Source: Betaproteobacteria bacterium
Lineage (GTDB): Bacteria > Pseudomonadota > Gammaproteobacteria > Burkholderiales > Casimicrobiaceae
DNA length: 64,000 nt
Assembly (NCBI GenBank): GCA_013298695.1
Contig: JAAFIS010000006.1
Span: 166,441-230,440 of the forward strand
Direction of reading: 5' to 3'
The notes under the pieces were generated by a model. That model saw only the letters and a list, made by a program, of their open reading frames with translations, had not been told where the DNA came from and ran no database searches. Made by a program: the position numbers and the translations under genes. This document shows positions 33,109 to 43,634 of the stretch, piece by piece (positions within the stretch are counted from its first letter, which is position 1; each line of letters opens with the position of its first letter).

Positions 33109-34704
33109 TTACGCCGTCACTCCGTATTTTTGCTCGGTCAAGGCATCGCTCTCAATAATGCGCGCCGCGCTCACAATTTCGGTGAGCGATTCAATCCGCG
33201 CAACGCCAGGTTCTTTGAGCAATTCAGAATCGCCCGAACCCATCGCGAATCCGAAATCAGCGAGGCGCAACAAGCAACGATGCTCTTTCTTCGCACCGAC
33301 GACGATCACGTGATTGAGCGACAGACCAAATTCCGGCGATTTCAAATGATGCAAGACATTGCTCGAACAACTCGCATGATCGCGGCAGCCATCTTCTTTC
33401 GTGAACGCGCGATTCAAACGAATTTTTCCTTGGCACACGCATGCCTCGAATTGCACGAAGTGCCCCAGTGCGAAATCCGCGAACACGCGACGGCGCACAA
33501 TTTCAGCGGCGATGAAGAAGCTATCAGTGACGATGCCCACTTTGTAGCCCATGCGCCGTAGCTCATTGATCGATTCAACCACATGGGGGCGCAACTCAAT
33601 TTGTCGCGCCACCTTTTCAAACGTGTTTCGATGTACGAAACGAAACGCTTCTGTTACACGTTGATGCCACGTTTCATCGTTCGGATTCGCTTCAGCGAGC
33701 GTCGGCGCAAGATCTTGCGAGTTGCGCGTGACTTTCGCGAGTAACTCGAAATAACCGCGTTTGGTCACGACACCGGTCATGCAAAGCAACACGAGTTTTT
33801 GCGAACCGCGCAACTTTTCTTGCACGACATCAATGTCGCCGCGATTGTCACGTTCGTTTTCGTAGATCGAAATCACTTGATCAACGCTTAAGCGACCCGC
33901 GTCTTTTGCGCGCTCGAAAATCGTGCGACTCACCTCTTGCGCCATCACGCCAAGTGCGGGCAGCGATTGGCTTTCGTGTTTGAGCGTGCCGATATCGATC
34001 TCTGCGAGCGTTGCGCCTGCTCGATACGCATCGATGAGCAAACCGACATCAACACCGTAGTCGCTTTCGAACCGCATCGATTTCAATAGCGATTTTCTCG
34101 CAGCAACAATGCCGCCCAACGGCTGCGAAAAGCTACTCAACTCCGGAAAGAAAATTCGCAACATCGGTTTCGCAGTGAGCTCGGTGACGCGACCGCCCCC
34201 ACGGCCGAATTTCGCTTTCACAAAATCTGCGCCATCAAGTTGAATGGGGGCAATCAAGTCGGAAATGATGTTGGGTCGCAGATTGTGCAAATCACCGTCG
34301 AGATACACGATGTATTCGTGGCTCGCGGCCTCGGCGCCATCTCGCATTGATTCACCTTTGCCAAGCATGGTGCTGCGAATCACTTTCGCGCCCGCAGCGC
34401 GTGCAAGGTTCGCCGTTTCATCGGTTGAGCTATCGTCGATCACGATGACTTCCGCCGTCGCAGGATCGGCGAATGCATACGCTACAACACTTGCGATGTG
34501 ACGCGCTTCATTGAGCGCGGGTATAACCACGGTGGCTTTGAGCGTCGATTCTTTGATCGACACCGTCGGTTCGATGAGCGCTCTTGCAAGTTTTGAACTA
34601 CGCTCAACTTTCTTTTCACTTGCACGTAGTGCGATGACCGTGGCGCGCCAGGCGCGATTGAGTCCTTTTCGGAAAAATTCCCAGGATTCGTGAATTGGAT
34701 TCAT
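33109..34704 (-). CDS. GT81 glucosyl-3-phosphoglycerate synthase-like domain fused to a degenerate HAD domain
   Basis: 531 residues from the ATG at 34702-34704, which has an AAGGAG site; a more upstream ATG adds seven atypical residues. Residues 55-270 are a GT-A glycosyltransferase: VVIPALNEA (59-67), IDDSSTDETANLA, DGD (136-138) and GGGRVTELTAKPML, then FSQPLGGIVAARKSLL and YGVDVGLLIDAYRAG, all as in GpgS. Residues 300-515 fold like a SerB-type HAD phosphatase, but motif I reads LLCMTGVVT (no DxD) and motif IV VGAKKEHRCLL (no GDGxxD); T393 and K427 remain. So it probably makes glucosylglycerate phosphate with a regulatory HAD. Confidence 0.8.
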   Translation of the reverse strand: MNPIHESWEFFRKGLNRAWRATVIALRASEKKVERSSKLARALIEPTVSIKESTLKATVVIPALNEARHIASVVAYAFADPATAEVIVIDDSSTDETANLARAAGAKVIRSTMLGKGESMRDGAEAASHEYIVYLDGDLHNLRPNIISDLIAPIQLDGADFVKAKFGRGGGRVTELTAKPMLRIFFPELSSFSQPLGGIVAARKSLLKSMRFESDYGVDVGLLIDAYRAGATLAEIDIGTLKHESQSLPALGVMAQEVSRTIFERAKDAGRLSVDQVISIYENERDNRGDIDVVQEKLRGSQKLVLLCMTGVVTKRGYFELLAKVTRNSQDLAPTLAEANPNDETWHQRVTEAFRFVHRNTFEKVARQIELRPHVVESINELRRMGYKVGIVTDSFFIAAEIVRRRVFADFALGHFVQFEACVCQGKIRLNRAFTKEDGCRDHASCSSNVLHHLKSPEFGLSLNHVIVVGAKKEHRCLLRLADFGFAMGSGDSELLKEPGVARIESLTEIVSAARIIESDALTEQKYGVTA

Positions 34705-34863
34705 CGAGTCTCCTTTCCGATACATCGTCTCTGCATCACGACATATTGCGTTCGTGATGCACCGAAAATGCGCTGGATTACTAAACGTTCCCCCGAGCCT
34801 ACTTTGAACTCATGCGTGCCGTGAAGTTCCCTCGATGTAGTTACCGTTTTGTGACGCGGATGA

Positions 34864-35901
34864 CTACGCTGCAGGATGCAAATAGCGCGCGCTAATGGAT
34901 TCAATTCCCGCTAATGCGTCTTCGGGAATTTTCGCGTAGTACGCGTTGTAAATTTGCTGCAATTGCTGCACGCTCGTTGCACCAATGATCGCGCTCCCAA
35001 CAAACCATTTATTCACAACGAATGAAAGGGCGAGCTCCAACACAGACATGCCGTGCTTCTTAGCCAGCGCGCCGTATTCTTCGCTTGCAAGCATTGCGAG
35101 CGGTCGACGATAGCGTCCGCCAAACTCACGGAATCGCTCAAAGCGCGAGCCGCGTGGCATTGCGCCCTTTTCATACTTGCCGGTAAGCGCGCCCATTGCG
35201 AGCGGCGAATACGCAAGCAGTGGCACTTGTTCGCGATAGCTCACTTCTGCGAGATCACCTTCGAAGGAGCGATTCACCAAACTGTATGCATTTTGAATGG
35301 ACGCGGGCTTCGGTGCGCCCAATTGCTCGGCAACGCGGCAGAACATCGTCGTTCCCCACGCGGTTTCGTTCGACAAACCATAGCCGCGAATTTTTCCGAC
35401 TTTGATGAGTTCCTGCATCGCTTCTATTTGTTCAGCGAAGGACACGTATTCACGCTCGAGCGCAGGATTGAATTGCCAGGAGCCAAAAGCTGCGACATTG
35501 CGATCTGGCCAATGAATTTGATAGAGATCGATGTAATCCGTTTGTAATCGCTTGAGTGACGCATCACACGCGGTCAGAATCGTTTTCTTGCTGAGCTTGG
35601 TTTCTTCGCGCAACCAATCGTAGCGGCCGGGGCCAGCAACTTTTGATGCGAGCACGATCTTCTCGCGATTGCCGGGAATCGCAAGCCAACTGCCGAGAAT
35701 CGTTTCCGTGCGCGTGCCCGTCTCAGCGCGCGGCGGCACCGGATACATCTCGGCGGTGTCGACGAAATTGATACCGTGTTGCATCGCGAAGTTGAGCTGC
35801 GCGTGCGCCTCGGCCTCGGTGTTTTGTTCGCCCCAGGTCATCGTGCCGAGGCAAATGGTGGAAACGTTGAGATTAGCGTGAAAAAGAGGGCGGCGTTCCA
35901 T
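34864..35901 (-). CDS. Aldo/keto reductase (Tas-like)
   Basis: 345 residues from the ATG at 35899-35901 (MERRPLFHANLNVSTICLGT). Catalytic tetrad context: DTAEMYPVPPRAET (Asp, Tyr), VLASKVAGPG (Lys), IDLYQIHWPDRN (His). The GTMTWGEQNTEAEAHAQL start is typical of Tas/YajO. NADPH-dependent carbonyl reductase in the cytoplasm; physiological substrate unknown. Appears monocistronic. Confidence 0.93.
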   Translation of the reverse strand: MERRPLFHANLNVSTICLGTMTWGEQNTEAEAHAQLNFAMQHGINFVDTAEMYPVPPRAETGTRTETILGSWLAIPGNREKIVLASKVAGPGRYDWLREETKLSKKTILTACDASLKRLQTDYIDLYQIHWPDRNVAAFGSWQFNPALEREYVSFAEQIEAMQELIKVGKIRGYGLSNETAWGTTMFCRVAEQLGAPKPASIQNAYSLVNRSFEGDLAEVSYREQVPLLAYSPLAMGALTGKYEKGAMPRGSRFERFREFGGRYRRPLAMLASEEYGALAKKHGMSVLELALSFVVNKWFVGSAIIGATSVQQLQQIYNAYYAKIPEDALAGIESISARYLHPAA

Positions 35902-35959
35902 GCGGGTGATCGTTGTAATGAATTCGATCACGAGTTTAGCGCCAACGCAGCGCTCGCCC

Positions 35960-36829
35960 TTACTCTGCGTTCATTCCTTTCGTTGCCAGCCACTCGATCA
36001 TGCGTGGCCAAAGCCTCTCGCCGACGTTGGGGCGGAAATAACCCATGTGACCGACTTGCTTGACCTTCATGTCTGCAGCCGTAATGTCGATAGCTTCTAG
36101 TGCTGCGTTGGTGAAGCCCTTGAAGAATGCGTCTCGCGATGAAGGCGGTGCCCAAAGATCATCGGTGCTCACCGTCGCCGCAATCGGCATATTGAGTGTT
36201 GTGAACGGCGCGGTGATGTGCGTTGCTTTTGGATCGTCGAAAAAATAATGCGGGAACCCGCACCAATGTTTCCAATCTCGATATACGCCCATCGGCAAAT
36301 CTTCGCCTGCGCCCACCATCGACATCGGCATATAACCGCGCACTCGCGTCATGATCGGCCCCAGCACATTCCACAGGAGCCACACGCGATAGCGCTCGGG
36401 CGCGGGCATCCAGCCGTGCCAGCCTGCGCCTGTTCCGCAAATGAATGCGGCATTCACGAGCGTCGGATCCGGTAGCTGACCGAGCGCATGCCCGCCCAAA
36501 CTATGCCCGACGATCCACACACGTCCGCGCTCGCTCGCCCATTTCACGCTCGCGGCGAGATCGTAGCGCGACCAATCAGCGTATTCCATCTCAAAGCCTT
36601 TGAGCGATCCTTGTTTTGAATCGCCGATGCCACGGTAGTCGGTCGTAATCACGTTCAAACCCCGCGACTGCGCGTATTCAGAAAAGCGCCGATAAAAGCC
36701 ACGCGGCACAGCGGTCGCGCCTGCGAGAACAATGTGTTCATCACTTTCAGCGGGATAAAACGTGCTCACCAGCGGATAACCATCAAGCGCGCTATGACGA
36801 AGTTCTTGGGCAGGTTGTGGTGCATTCAT
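35960..36829 (-). CDS. Alpha/beta hydrolase
   Basis: 289 residues. Nucleophile elbow GHSLGGHALGQ (about 107-113), N-terminal PLVSTFYPAE and VITTDYRGIGDSKQGSL, a late GHMGYFRP carrying the catalytic His. Looks like a cytoplasmic esterase or lipase-like enzyme with a small lid. Divergent from a TetR regulator with a TAGACC/GGTCTA operator between them, so it is very likely repressed by that protein. Confidence 0.88.
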   Translation of the reverse strand: MNAPQPAQELRHSALDGYPLVSTFYPAESDEHIVLAGATAVPRGFYRRFSEYAQSRGLNVITTDYRGIGDSKQGSLKGFEMEYADWSRYDLAASVKWASERGRVWIVGHSLGGHALGQLPDPTLVNAAFICGTGAGWHGWMPAPERYRVWLLWNVLGPIMTRVRGYMPMSMVGAGEDLPMGVYRDWKHWCGFPHYFFDDPKATHITAPFTTLNMPIAATVSTDDLWAPPSSRDAFFKGFTNAALEAIDITAADMKVKQVGHMGYFRPNVGERLWPRMIEWLATKGMNAE

Positions 36830-36851
36830 GCTGAGAGAATACTACATTCTG

Positions 36852-36867
36852 TAGACCAGTCGGTCTA
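36852..36867. promoter_or_regulatory. TetR-type operator
   Basis: TAGACC-AGTC-GGTCTA is a perfect 6-bp dyad with a 4-bp centre. It lies 23 bp upstream of the hydrolase start and 64 bp before the TetR start. The TAGACCGNNCGGTCTA type is a common TetR/AcrR operator. Confidence 0.8.
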
Positions 36868-36930
36868 GCTACGCTGCGTTTAAATACGTGTTACGTAAAT
36901 TTTCGAGCGTTGCGCTAGCATTCACTTTCC

Positions 36931-37536
36931 ATGCCAACCCGAAAAACTTTTGCTTCAAACCCAGCGCAAAACGACGCCGCAGATACGCGCACACGAATTT
37001 TGGCCGCTGCGCTCAAGCTGTTTCGCAAACACGGCTATCACGGCGTTGGGTTAAATGACATTCTTGAACTGGCGCAAGCGCCGAAGGGATCGCTCTACCA
37101 TCACTTTCCCGGAGGTAAGGAAGAGATCGGCGTTGCTGTCGTCGATCAAATTGCAAAAGGTATTCTCGGGCTGTTCGCAGCGAGTCGCGCGCGCTCCACC
37201 GCAGCGATGATCGCCCAAGTCGGCGAGCAGATGGCGCAAACAATCGAGCGCACCAATCATGAACTTTGTGCGCTCTACACCGCGTTCCTCGCCGAGCGAA
37301 GCAGTTCGCCCGATCTTGGAAACGCAGTTGCGAAGGCGTACGCCGAAATGACCGGCTCGCTAAAGGCGCGTTTGGTTGCAGATGGCATGCCAGCGAAACT
37401 CGCGAAAGACCGCGCGAGCTTTGTTGTCATGTTGCTAGAGGGCGGGGCTACGATTGCGCAAGCACAGCAAAGTGTTGCGCCGTTTCGCCTCGCGGTGAAG
37501 CAAGCGGCGTTGCTCTGCGACGTCGCGCTCAAGTAA
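36931..37536 (+). CDS. TetR/AcrR family transcriptional regulator
   Basis: 201 residues. N-terminal helix-turn-helix (RILAAALKLFRKHGYHGVGL, then NDILELAQAPKGSLYHHFPG) and a helical ligand domain matching the LmrA/YxaF-like branch (GGKEEIGVAVVD). Divergent from the alpha/beta hydrolase. The palindrome at 36852-36867 is its probable operator. Confidence 0.93.
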   Translation: MPTRKTFASNPAQNDAADTRTRILAAALKLFRKHGYHGVGLNDILELAQAPKGSLYHHFPGGKEEIGVAVVDQIAKGILGLFAASRARSTAAMIAQVGEQMAQTIERTNHELCALYTAFLAERSSSPDLGNAVAKAYAEMTGSLKARLVADGMPAKLAKDRASFVVMLLEGGATIAQAQQSVAPFRLAVKQAALLCDVALK

Positions 37537-37653
37537 CTCGCGAGTGTGTTTGGTCGCAAGACCCAGCAAAACACGGCCTATTGCGAAAATATTTCATTCT
37601 CTGTAACGCGATTTACAGCTTGATTAATGCGAAATCGCCACTAAACTCGAAGC

Positions 37654-38982
37654 ATGGTTCCACATCTCACCACCGCCCTCTCTGGTCCGCTTGCCCAACT
37701 TGAGCGAACGTTCATCGACGCACAACCAGAGCTTGAGGCGTACTTCCGCGCGCAATGGCAGAAGCACGAAGTGCCGTTCTACGCGAGCGTCGATTTGCGT
37801 TTCGCAGGGTACAAGCTTGCGCCTGTGGACACCAATCTCTATCCCGCAGGGTTCAACAATTTGAATCCGCAGTTTCATCCGCTTGTCGTGCAAGCGGTGA
37901 TGAGCGCGGTGACTCGCTTCGGTTGCAGCGCGAAAAGCGTCATGCTTATTCCGGAGAACCACACCAGGAACACGTATTACCTAGAAAACGTGACGACGCT
38001 GATTGGGCTGATGCAACAGGCAGGCGTTCGCGTGCGCGTGGGTTCGTTGATTCCAGATTTGAAAGAAGTCACGCCGATCACACTGCCCTCCGGTCGCGTG
38101 TTAACTCTTGAGCCGATTCAACGCGTGGGCAGCAAACTCATGCTCAAGGATTTTGATCCTTGTGCGATTGTGCTCAACAATGATTTGTCGGGCGGCGTAC
38201 CCGACGTTTTGAAAGGCGTATCGCAGCCGATGGTGCCGCCGCCGTTTGCGGGCTGGACGAACCGTCGCAAATCGCAGCACTTCAAGGCGTACGATTCCGT
38301 TGCTGATGAAATCGCGGCACTGCTCAAGATCGACCCGTGGCTTATCAATCCGTACTTCGAGCAATGCGGCGAGGTGGATTTCAAAGCACAAACGGGGCTC
38401 GACTGTTTGCAAAAAAACGTCGCGAAGGTGCTCGGCAAGATTCAGAAAAAGTATGACGAATATGGCGTCGCCGATAAGCCGTTTGTAATCGTAAAAGCAG
38501 ATGCCGGTACGTACGGCATGGGCATTATGACGGTCCGCTCAGCAGAAGAAATCACCAACTTGAATCGCGATGCGCGCAAGAAAATGGCGGTGGTAAAAGA
38601 AGGGCTCGAAGTTAGCGAAGTCATCATTCAAGAAGGCGTGTACACCAATGAACGCGTGGATGATTCCATTGCGGAGCCGGTGGTCTACATGGTGGATCGC
38701 TTTGTCGTCGGCGGTTTTTATCGCGTTCATGCGAATCGCGCGATTGATGAAAGTTTGAACGCGCCCGGCGCGCACTTCGTACCGCTCGCGTTCGAGAAAC
38801 CGTGTACTCCGGACGTGCAAGCGGCGGGCGGCTGCGCGCCGAATCGTTTCTATTCCTACGGCGTTGTCGCGCGCATGGCGCAAGTCGCGGCAGCGCGCGA
38901 AATTGAAATTTTGAAGGCGCAACTCGCGGATGAGTTTGCTCTGGCTATTACGCCTCAAGTAGCACTCAGCGCTGTCGGCTAA
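37654..38982 (+). CDS. gshA: Glutamate-cysteine ligase (proteobacterial ATP-grasp-like type)
   Basis: 442 residues of the GshA family found in betaproteobacteria and acidithiobacilli. VDLRFAGYKLAPVDTNLYPA, LIPENHTRNTYYLENV, ATP-grasp-like VIVKADAGTYGMGIMTVRS, QEGVYTNERVDDSIAEPVVY and FVVGGFYRVHANRA. It joins glutamate and cysteine in the first step of glutathione synthesis. gshB is not adjacent. Appears monocistronic. Confidence 0.93.
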   Translation: MVPHLTTALSGPLAQLERTFIDAQPELEAYFRAQWQKHEVPFYASVDLRFAGYKLAPVDTNLYPAGFNNLNPQFHPLVVQAVMSAVTRFGCSAKSVMLIPENHTRNTYYLENVTTLIGLMQQAGVRVRVGSLIPDLKEVTPITLPSGRVLTLEPIQRVGSKLMLKDFDPCAIVLNNDLSGGVPDVLKGVSQPMVPPPFAGWTNRRKSQHFKAYDSVADEIAALLKIDPWLINPYFEQCGEVDFKAQTGLDCLQKNVAKVLGKIQKKYDEYGVADKPFVIVKADAGTYGMGIMTVRSAEEITNLNRDARKKMAVVKEGLEVSEVIIQEGVYTNERVDDSIAEPVVYMVDRFVVGGFYRVHANRAIDESLNAPGAHFVPLAFEKPCTPDVQAAGGCAPNRFYSYGVVARMAQVAAAREIEILKAQLADEFALAITPQVALSAVG

Positions 38983-39049
38983 AGCTCGATTTATACGGGC
39001 GATCCGTCTTATTTCTGCGTTTATCGTAAATAGCAATCGCTTTGCCCGC

Positions 39050-39067
39050 CGCCCATATTTATGGGGC
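39050..39067. repeat. 18-bp palindrome related to CGCCC-N9-GGGCG (copy 6)
   Basis: CGCCCATATTTATGGGGC, nested in TTGCCC...GGGGCAA, between the converging 3' ends of gshA and the SbtA-like gene. One base shorter than the 19-bp form. May also act as a transcription barrier. Confidence 0.5.
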
Positions 39068-39087
39068 AATGAGCCGATGCGCTGGCG

Positions 39088-40023
39088 CTAGATTAACGCC
39101 GTGACGATCCGGTGATAGGTCGGTATCCCGAAGATCACGTTAAACGGAAATGTGATCGCGAGTACGGGTGCGATTGCGATGCCTAAGTTTGCATGCGGTA
39201 GCGCGACTCGCATCGCGGATGGTGCTGCAATGTAGCTCGCGCTCGCGAACAAAACCGCAACAAGCGTTTGATCGCCAAGCGAAAACCCAAGCGCCTTGGC
39301 GATGACTGCGCCAAACACCGCAGCGCCGAGCGGGAACACAATGCCGAACACCGCGAGAAACACGCCGCTTCGTTTGAGTTCTGGAAATTGTCGTGCCGTA
39401 GTGACGCCTAACTCCAGCAACAAGAAACACACCACGCCTTTAAATAAATCAAAGAATAGCGGCGCAAATGGATAAACACCTTTCTCGCCGGCAATTGCGC
39501 CGATTGCCATGCCGCCAATCAGCAGCAGAACACTCTTACCGAAAATTAACTCACGAGTGAATTCAGTCCAATGGCCAGGCGATACCTCATCGCGTTTGCC
39601 TAAGGCGGCAGCGAGGATTAACGCAGGCACCTCAAGCACCGCAAGATAAAACGACATCTGCGCGCCGAACTCAACGCCAATTTTTGTGAGATAAGTTTGT
39701 GCAACAACAAAGGTGATCACACTCACTGAGCCATAGTGCGCAGCGGTCGCAGCCGCATCAATGCGCGAGAGTCGCCCTGCTCGAAATAAAATCTGAAATG
39801 CAAGAAACGCGAGCACGAGTGCGCCAACAATTAATGCAATGGCGGGGATGACAAGCGTCGTTGGATCGCTTTTCGAAATCGCTACGCCGCCCTTGAGTCC
39901 AAGCGACAACAGCAGAAATATCGTGAGCGCTTCGAGAAACGGTTTCGGCAATTCAAGATCGCTCTTGAGAAAACCGCCGACGAGGCCGAGCGTGAAAAAG
40001 AGGACGACGGGATCGATTGCCAT
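39088..40023 (-). CDS. SbtA-like sodium-dependent bicarbonate permease family protein
   Basis: 311 residues with about ten spans. ALTIFLLLSLGLKGGVAISK, THYGSVSVITF-like TAAHYGSVSVITFVVAQTYL, SFYLAVLEVPALILAAALGK, FELGVTTAR-like LLLELGVTTARQFPELKR and ASASYIAAPSAMRVALPHAN. These match the SbtA/DUF897 family; cyanobacterial SbtA imports bicarbonate with sodium. No SbtB-type PII protein lies beside it, so transport and its regulation are inferred. Lies after a REPIN-like inverted repeat. Confidence 0.85.
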   Translation of the reverse strand: MAIDPVVLFFTLGLVGGFLKSDLELPKPFLEALTIFLLLSLGLKGGVAISKSDPTTLVIPAIALIVGALVLAFLAFQILFRAGRLSRIDAAATAAHYGSVSVITFVVAQTYLTKIGVEFGAQMSFYLAVLEVPALILAAALGKRDEVSPGHWTEFTRELIFGKSVLLLIGGMAIGAIAGEKGVYPFAPLFFDLFKGVVCFLLLELGVTTARQFPELKRSGVFLAVFGIVFPLGAAVFGAVIAKALGFSLGDQTLVAVLFASASYIAAPSAMRVALPHANLGIAIAPVLAITFPFNVIFGIPTYHRIVTALI

Positions 40024-40083
40024 GATGGCATTGTAGAGAGCAATCGATGCTTCAACTCTTCTACATGACCTGCCTTGTGTTCG

Positions 40084-40154
40084 GTGTGGGAGCGCGCTTG
40101 CGCGCGAATGCCAAAATTGTCAAAGCCCTTTCGCGCGCAAGCGCGCTCCCACAC
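40084..40154. repeat. REPIN-like perfect inverted repeat (24-bp arms)
   Basis: A 24-bp arm (40084-40107, core GGGAGCGCGCTTGCGCGCGA) and its exact complement (40131-40154) with a 23-bp spacer. Same architecture as the pairs at 18432 and 20855: GTRGGNGCG core and an internal hairpin in each arm. Lies between two same-strand genes. Confidence 0.9.
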
Positions 40155-40167
40155 GTACCTTACATCG

Positions 40168-42375
40168 TTAGAGCGATACCGCCCAGCTCATCTTCGCAAA
40201 CACTTCAGTGGTTGTCTCGCGTGCTTGTCCAAGGGAATTCAAGTTGCTCCGTGTTGCGCCAAGATTGAATTCGCGACCGAGCCCGCGCTTGTGTGCGTAC
40301 ACGAGCGATAGCGCCTGCGTTTGTGTGCGCGGTGACACTGCGAAGTTATAAGCCTCGGGGTTGCGCTTCGACAAGGTGTACTGCGCAATAAGGCGCAGCG
40401 TATCGCGAGCGGTGATGTGTCCGATACCGAGCATCGATACATTCCGCTCTACCAGTCGCCAACGATTGTTGTCGATATCGAACAGCCGAAAGTCAACCAT
40501 CGATGTTTCAATCTCAATGCGTTCCACGGGACGTAGATTCAAGCCAGTTGAAACGACGGTGAGCTTCGCTAGCGAATCGGTCGCAACATCGATACTGCGC
40601 CCGACCTCCGTCTCGATAAACGTGGATGTCAGCGTTTTTCCGGGGTTACCGTTGGCAGAGAAAAATAGCGTGGGCGTGTGGTGCCATTTACCGCCGTCTT
40701 GCACGCGACGATAGTTGATCAAACGTGGCTGAAAATTCCATTCCGAATTTTTTGCGCCGTTCATGTAAAGCGCTGGCGTAACCCATCGTTGCAACGGTAC
40801 GTCATCCCATGTGCGGGACTCGCGAAACGAAATGTTTGGACAGACATTGTCAAAGAATGCGTCCTTCCGATTGACGCAATATCGATAGTCTCCGCCCAAG
40901 GCACGCAGGCCACTTTGGCCCGCGAAGCCGTTATCGAAGCGAAATTTTGGTGAAATTTCAGCATAGTAACCACCGAAGCGATGCGGACCCGAATCATGGT
41001 TACCGTCAATGTATGCATAGTGACCGTCGGTGCGAACGCCATCATCGTCCGTTTGGCTCACCAGCAATTGTGAACGCACGCGCGTCGCGTCGTTCGGCTT
41101 GTGCGCGAGATCAAACGACAGTACGCGATTACTTGATCCGTTTTCATAGGTTCGATCTGAGAGCATCGCGCCAACGCTCCCGCTTCCCGCGAACGCGTAA
41201 GGCAGGCGCAGCCGCGCGATAGTTGCTTGTGATTTGCCCTGCTCCTTGAAATCAGAAAAGAACGTGTTCGGCAGCACGATGAAACCGCCGCCGCGATCAG
41301 CAACCGTAATCGCAGTGGCATCAAGCGATGCGCTTCGATACGTTGCGCGCGCGCCCCACAACGGATCAGTGATTGACCGTGTGTAGATCGAACTATCGGG
41401 CAACGAAAGCAGATCGGTGCCTTCAAGAAAAAACGGACGCTTCTCCGGAACGAAAATCGCAAATCGCGTATTGCTCCGAAGCTGCGGCTGATCGAGTTCA
41501 AGTTGAGAAAAATCCGGGCGAAGAGTTGCGTCGATCACCCATTCAGACGTCGGACGCCACTTCAAATCCACGCCCACATTAAATTTCGACTCATCGCTTT
41601 TTTTGTCGCCGATTTTCTCTTGTGTGAAGTTGCCAGAAACGAACGGCGTGACGGTGATTCCAGACGTTTTGGGAATATCGGTGATGCCCGTTAATTCATC
41701 GGCGACGCACAAAAAGCAATTCGGATCGCGACCGAGCGGTGCGGTGCTCATGCGAATTCGCGTGTCACGCGTCATATTGCGAAACGCGATAAAGGTTAAT
41801 TTTTCGGGCACAGGATGGGGGATGCGCAGCGAAGTCCAAGGGATACGCATTTCGGCGCTCCAGAAATCAGCGCCGATGTAAGCGGCTGCTTCAAAGTCGT
41901 AATCCGGCGCAAAATCCTCGTTGTTATTGTCTTCAGTCCACACGCCGTCACCAATAATGCCTCGTGGATTCACGCGGAAAAACTGCGCGAATTTGCGAGC
42001 ACCAGTTGGGTCGATGTACAAAATGAAATTGTCAGCTGGGCTAAATACTTTGTCGCGACGAACGAACGGTGCATTGATTTTCGAGATGTCGGGATCGTAT
42101 CCTTTAAGCCCCACATAAAGCGCGTCTTTGTCATACAGTATGCGCACTTCATTTTTCACGCGCGACGCCGCTTTTTCATTCGGCATGTTCTCGATCCATG
42201 CATCTTGCACCGGCGCGCGTTGCCACTCGGATTCGTCAAGCTTGCCGTCGAGCTGGATCGGTTGTTGCGTGCGAACTGCTTGTAAAGCAAACGCTTGCGA
42301 GTTCAACGCAAGAATTGCTAACGCCGCGTAGAGAAACGGTGCATGCAAATTCACGCAGCGAAACATTGTTTTCAT
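40168..42375 (-). CDS. Exported DUF5916 protein with N-terminal CBM9-like domain
   Basis: 735 residues from the ATG at 42373-42375; residues 1-30 form a signal peptide (FLYAALAILALNSQAFALQ). Residues 35-215 form a carbohydrate-binding family 9-like domain (IQLDGKLDESEWQRA, EVRILYDKDALYVGLKGYDP, FWSAEMRIPWTSLRI). The remainder matches DUF5916, predicted beta-strands resembling an outer-membrane beta-barrel (RPDFSQLELDQPQLRSNTRF, PEKRPFFLEG). Function unknown. Probably an outer-membrane protein. Isolated gene. Confidence 0.85.
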   Translation of the reverse strand: MKTMFRCVNLHAPFLYAALAILALNSQAFALQAVRTQQPIQLDGKLDESEWQRAPVQDAWIENMPNEKAASRVKNEVRILYDKDALYVGLKGYDPDISKINAPFVRRDKVFSPADNFILYIDPTGARKFAQFFRVNPRGIIGDGVWTEDNNNEDFAPDYDFEAAAYIGADFWSAEMRIPWTSLRIPHPVPEKLTFIAFRNMTRDTRIRMSTAPLGRDPNCFLCVADELTGITDIPKTSGITVTPFVSGNFTQEKIGDKKSDESKFNVGVDLKWRPTSEWVIDATLRPDFSQLELDQPQLRSNTRFAIFVPEKRPFFLEGTDLLSLPDSSIYTRSITDPLWGARATYRSASLDATAITVADRGGGFIVLPNTFFSDFKEQGKSQATIARLRLPYAFAGSGSVGAMLSDRTYENGSSNRVLSFDLAHKPNDATRVRSQLLVSQTDDDGVRTDGHYAYIDGNHDSGPHRFGGYYAEISPKFRFDNGFAGQSGLRALGGDYRYCVNRKDAFFDNVCPNISFRESRTWDDVPLQRWVTPALYMNGAKNSEWNFQPRLINYRRVQDGGKWHHTPTLFFSANGNPGKTLTSTFIETEVGRSIDVATDSLAKLTVVSTGLNLRPVERIEIETSMVDFRLFDIDNNRWRLVERNVSMLGIGHITARDTLRLIAQYTLSKRNPEAYNFAVSPRTQTQALSLVYAHKRGLGREFNLGATRSNLNSLGQARETTTEVFAKMSWAVSL

Positions 42376-42555
42376 GGTCTTATTCCGATTGTGTGCAACC
42401 AAAGTTCTGCCCGAGACTTAGTTTGCGATCAACTGAAGGCTAGTCGGTGCGACACTAGGGTGCGCCCTACACGCGACGAAGCGCGGGAAACGTGTCGCGA
42501 TCTACGGGTTCGATTGATGCAATGAGCCAAACATTTAGCCGGACTGATCCGGGTG

Positions 42556-43634
<1,079 letters not shown>

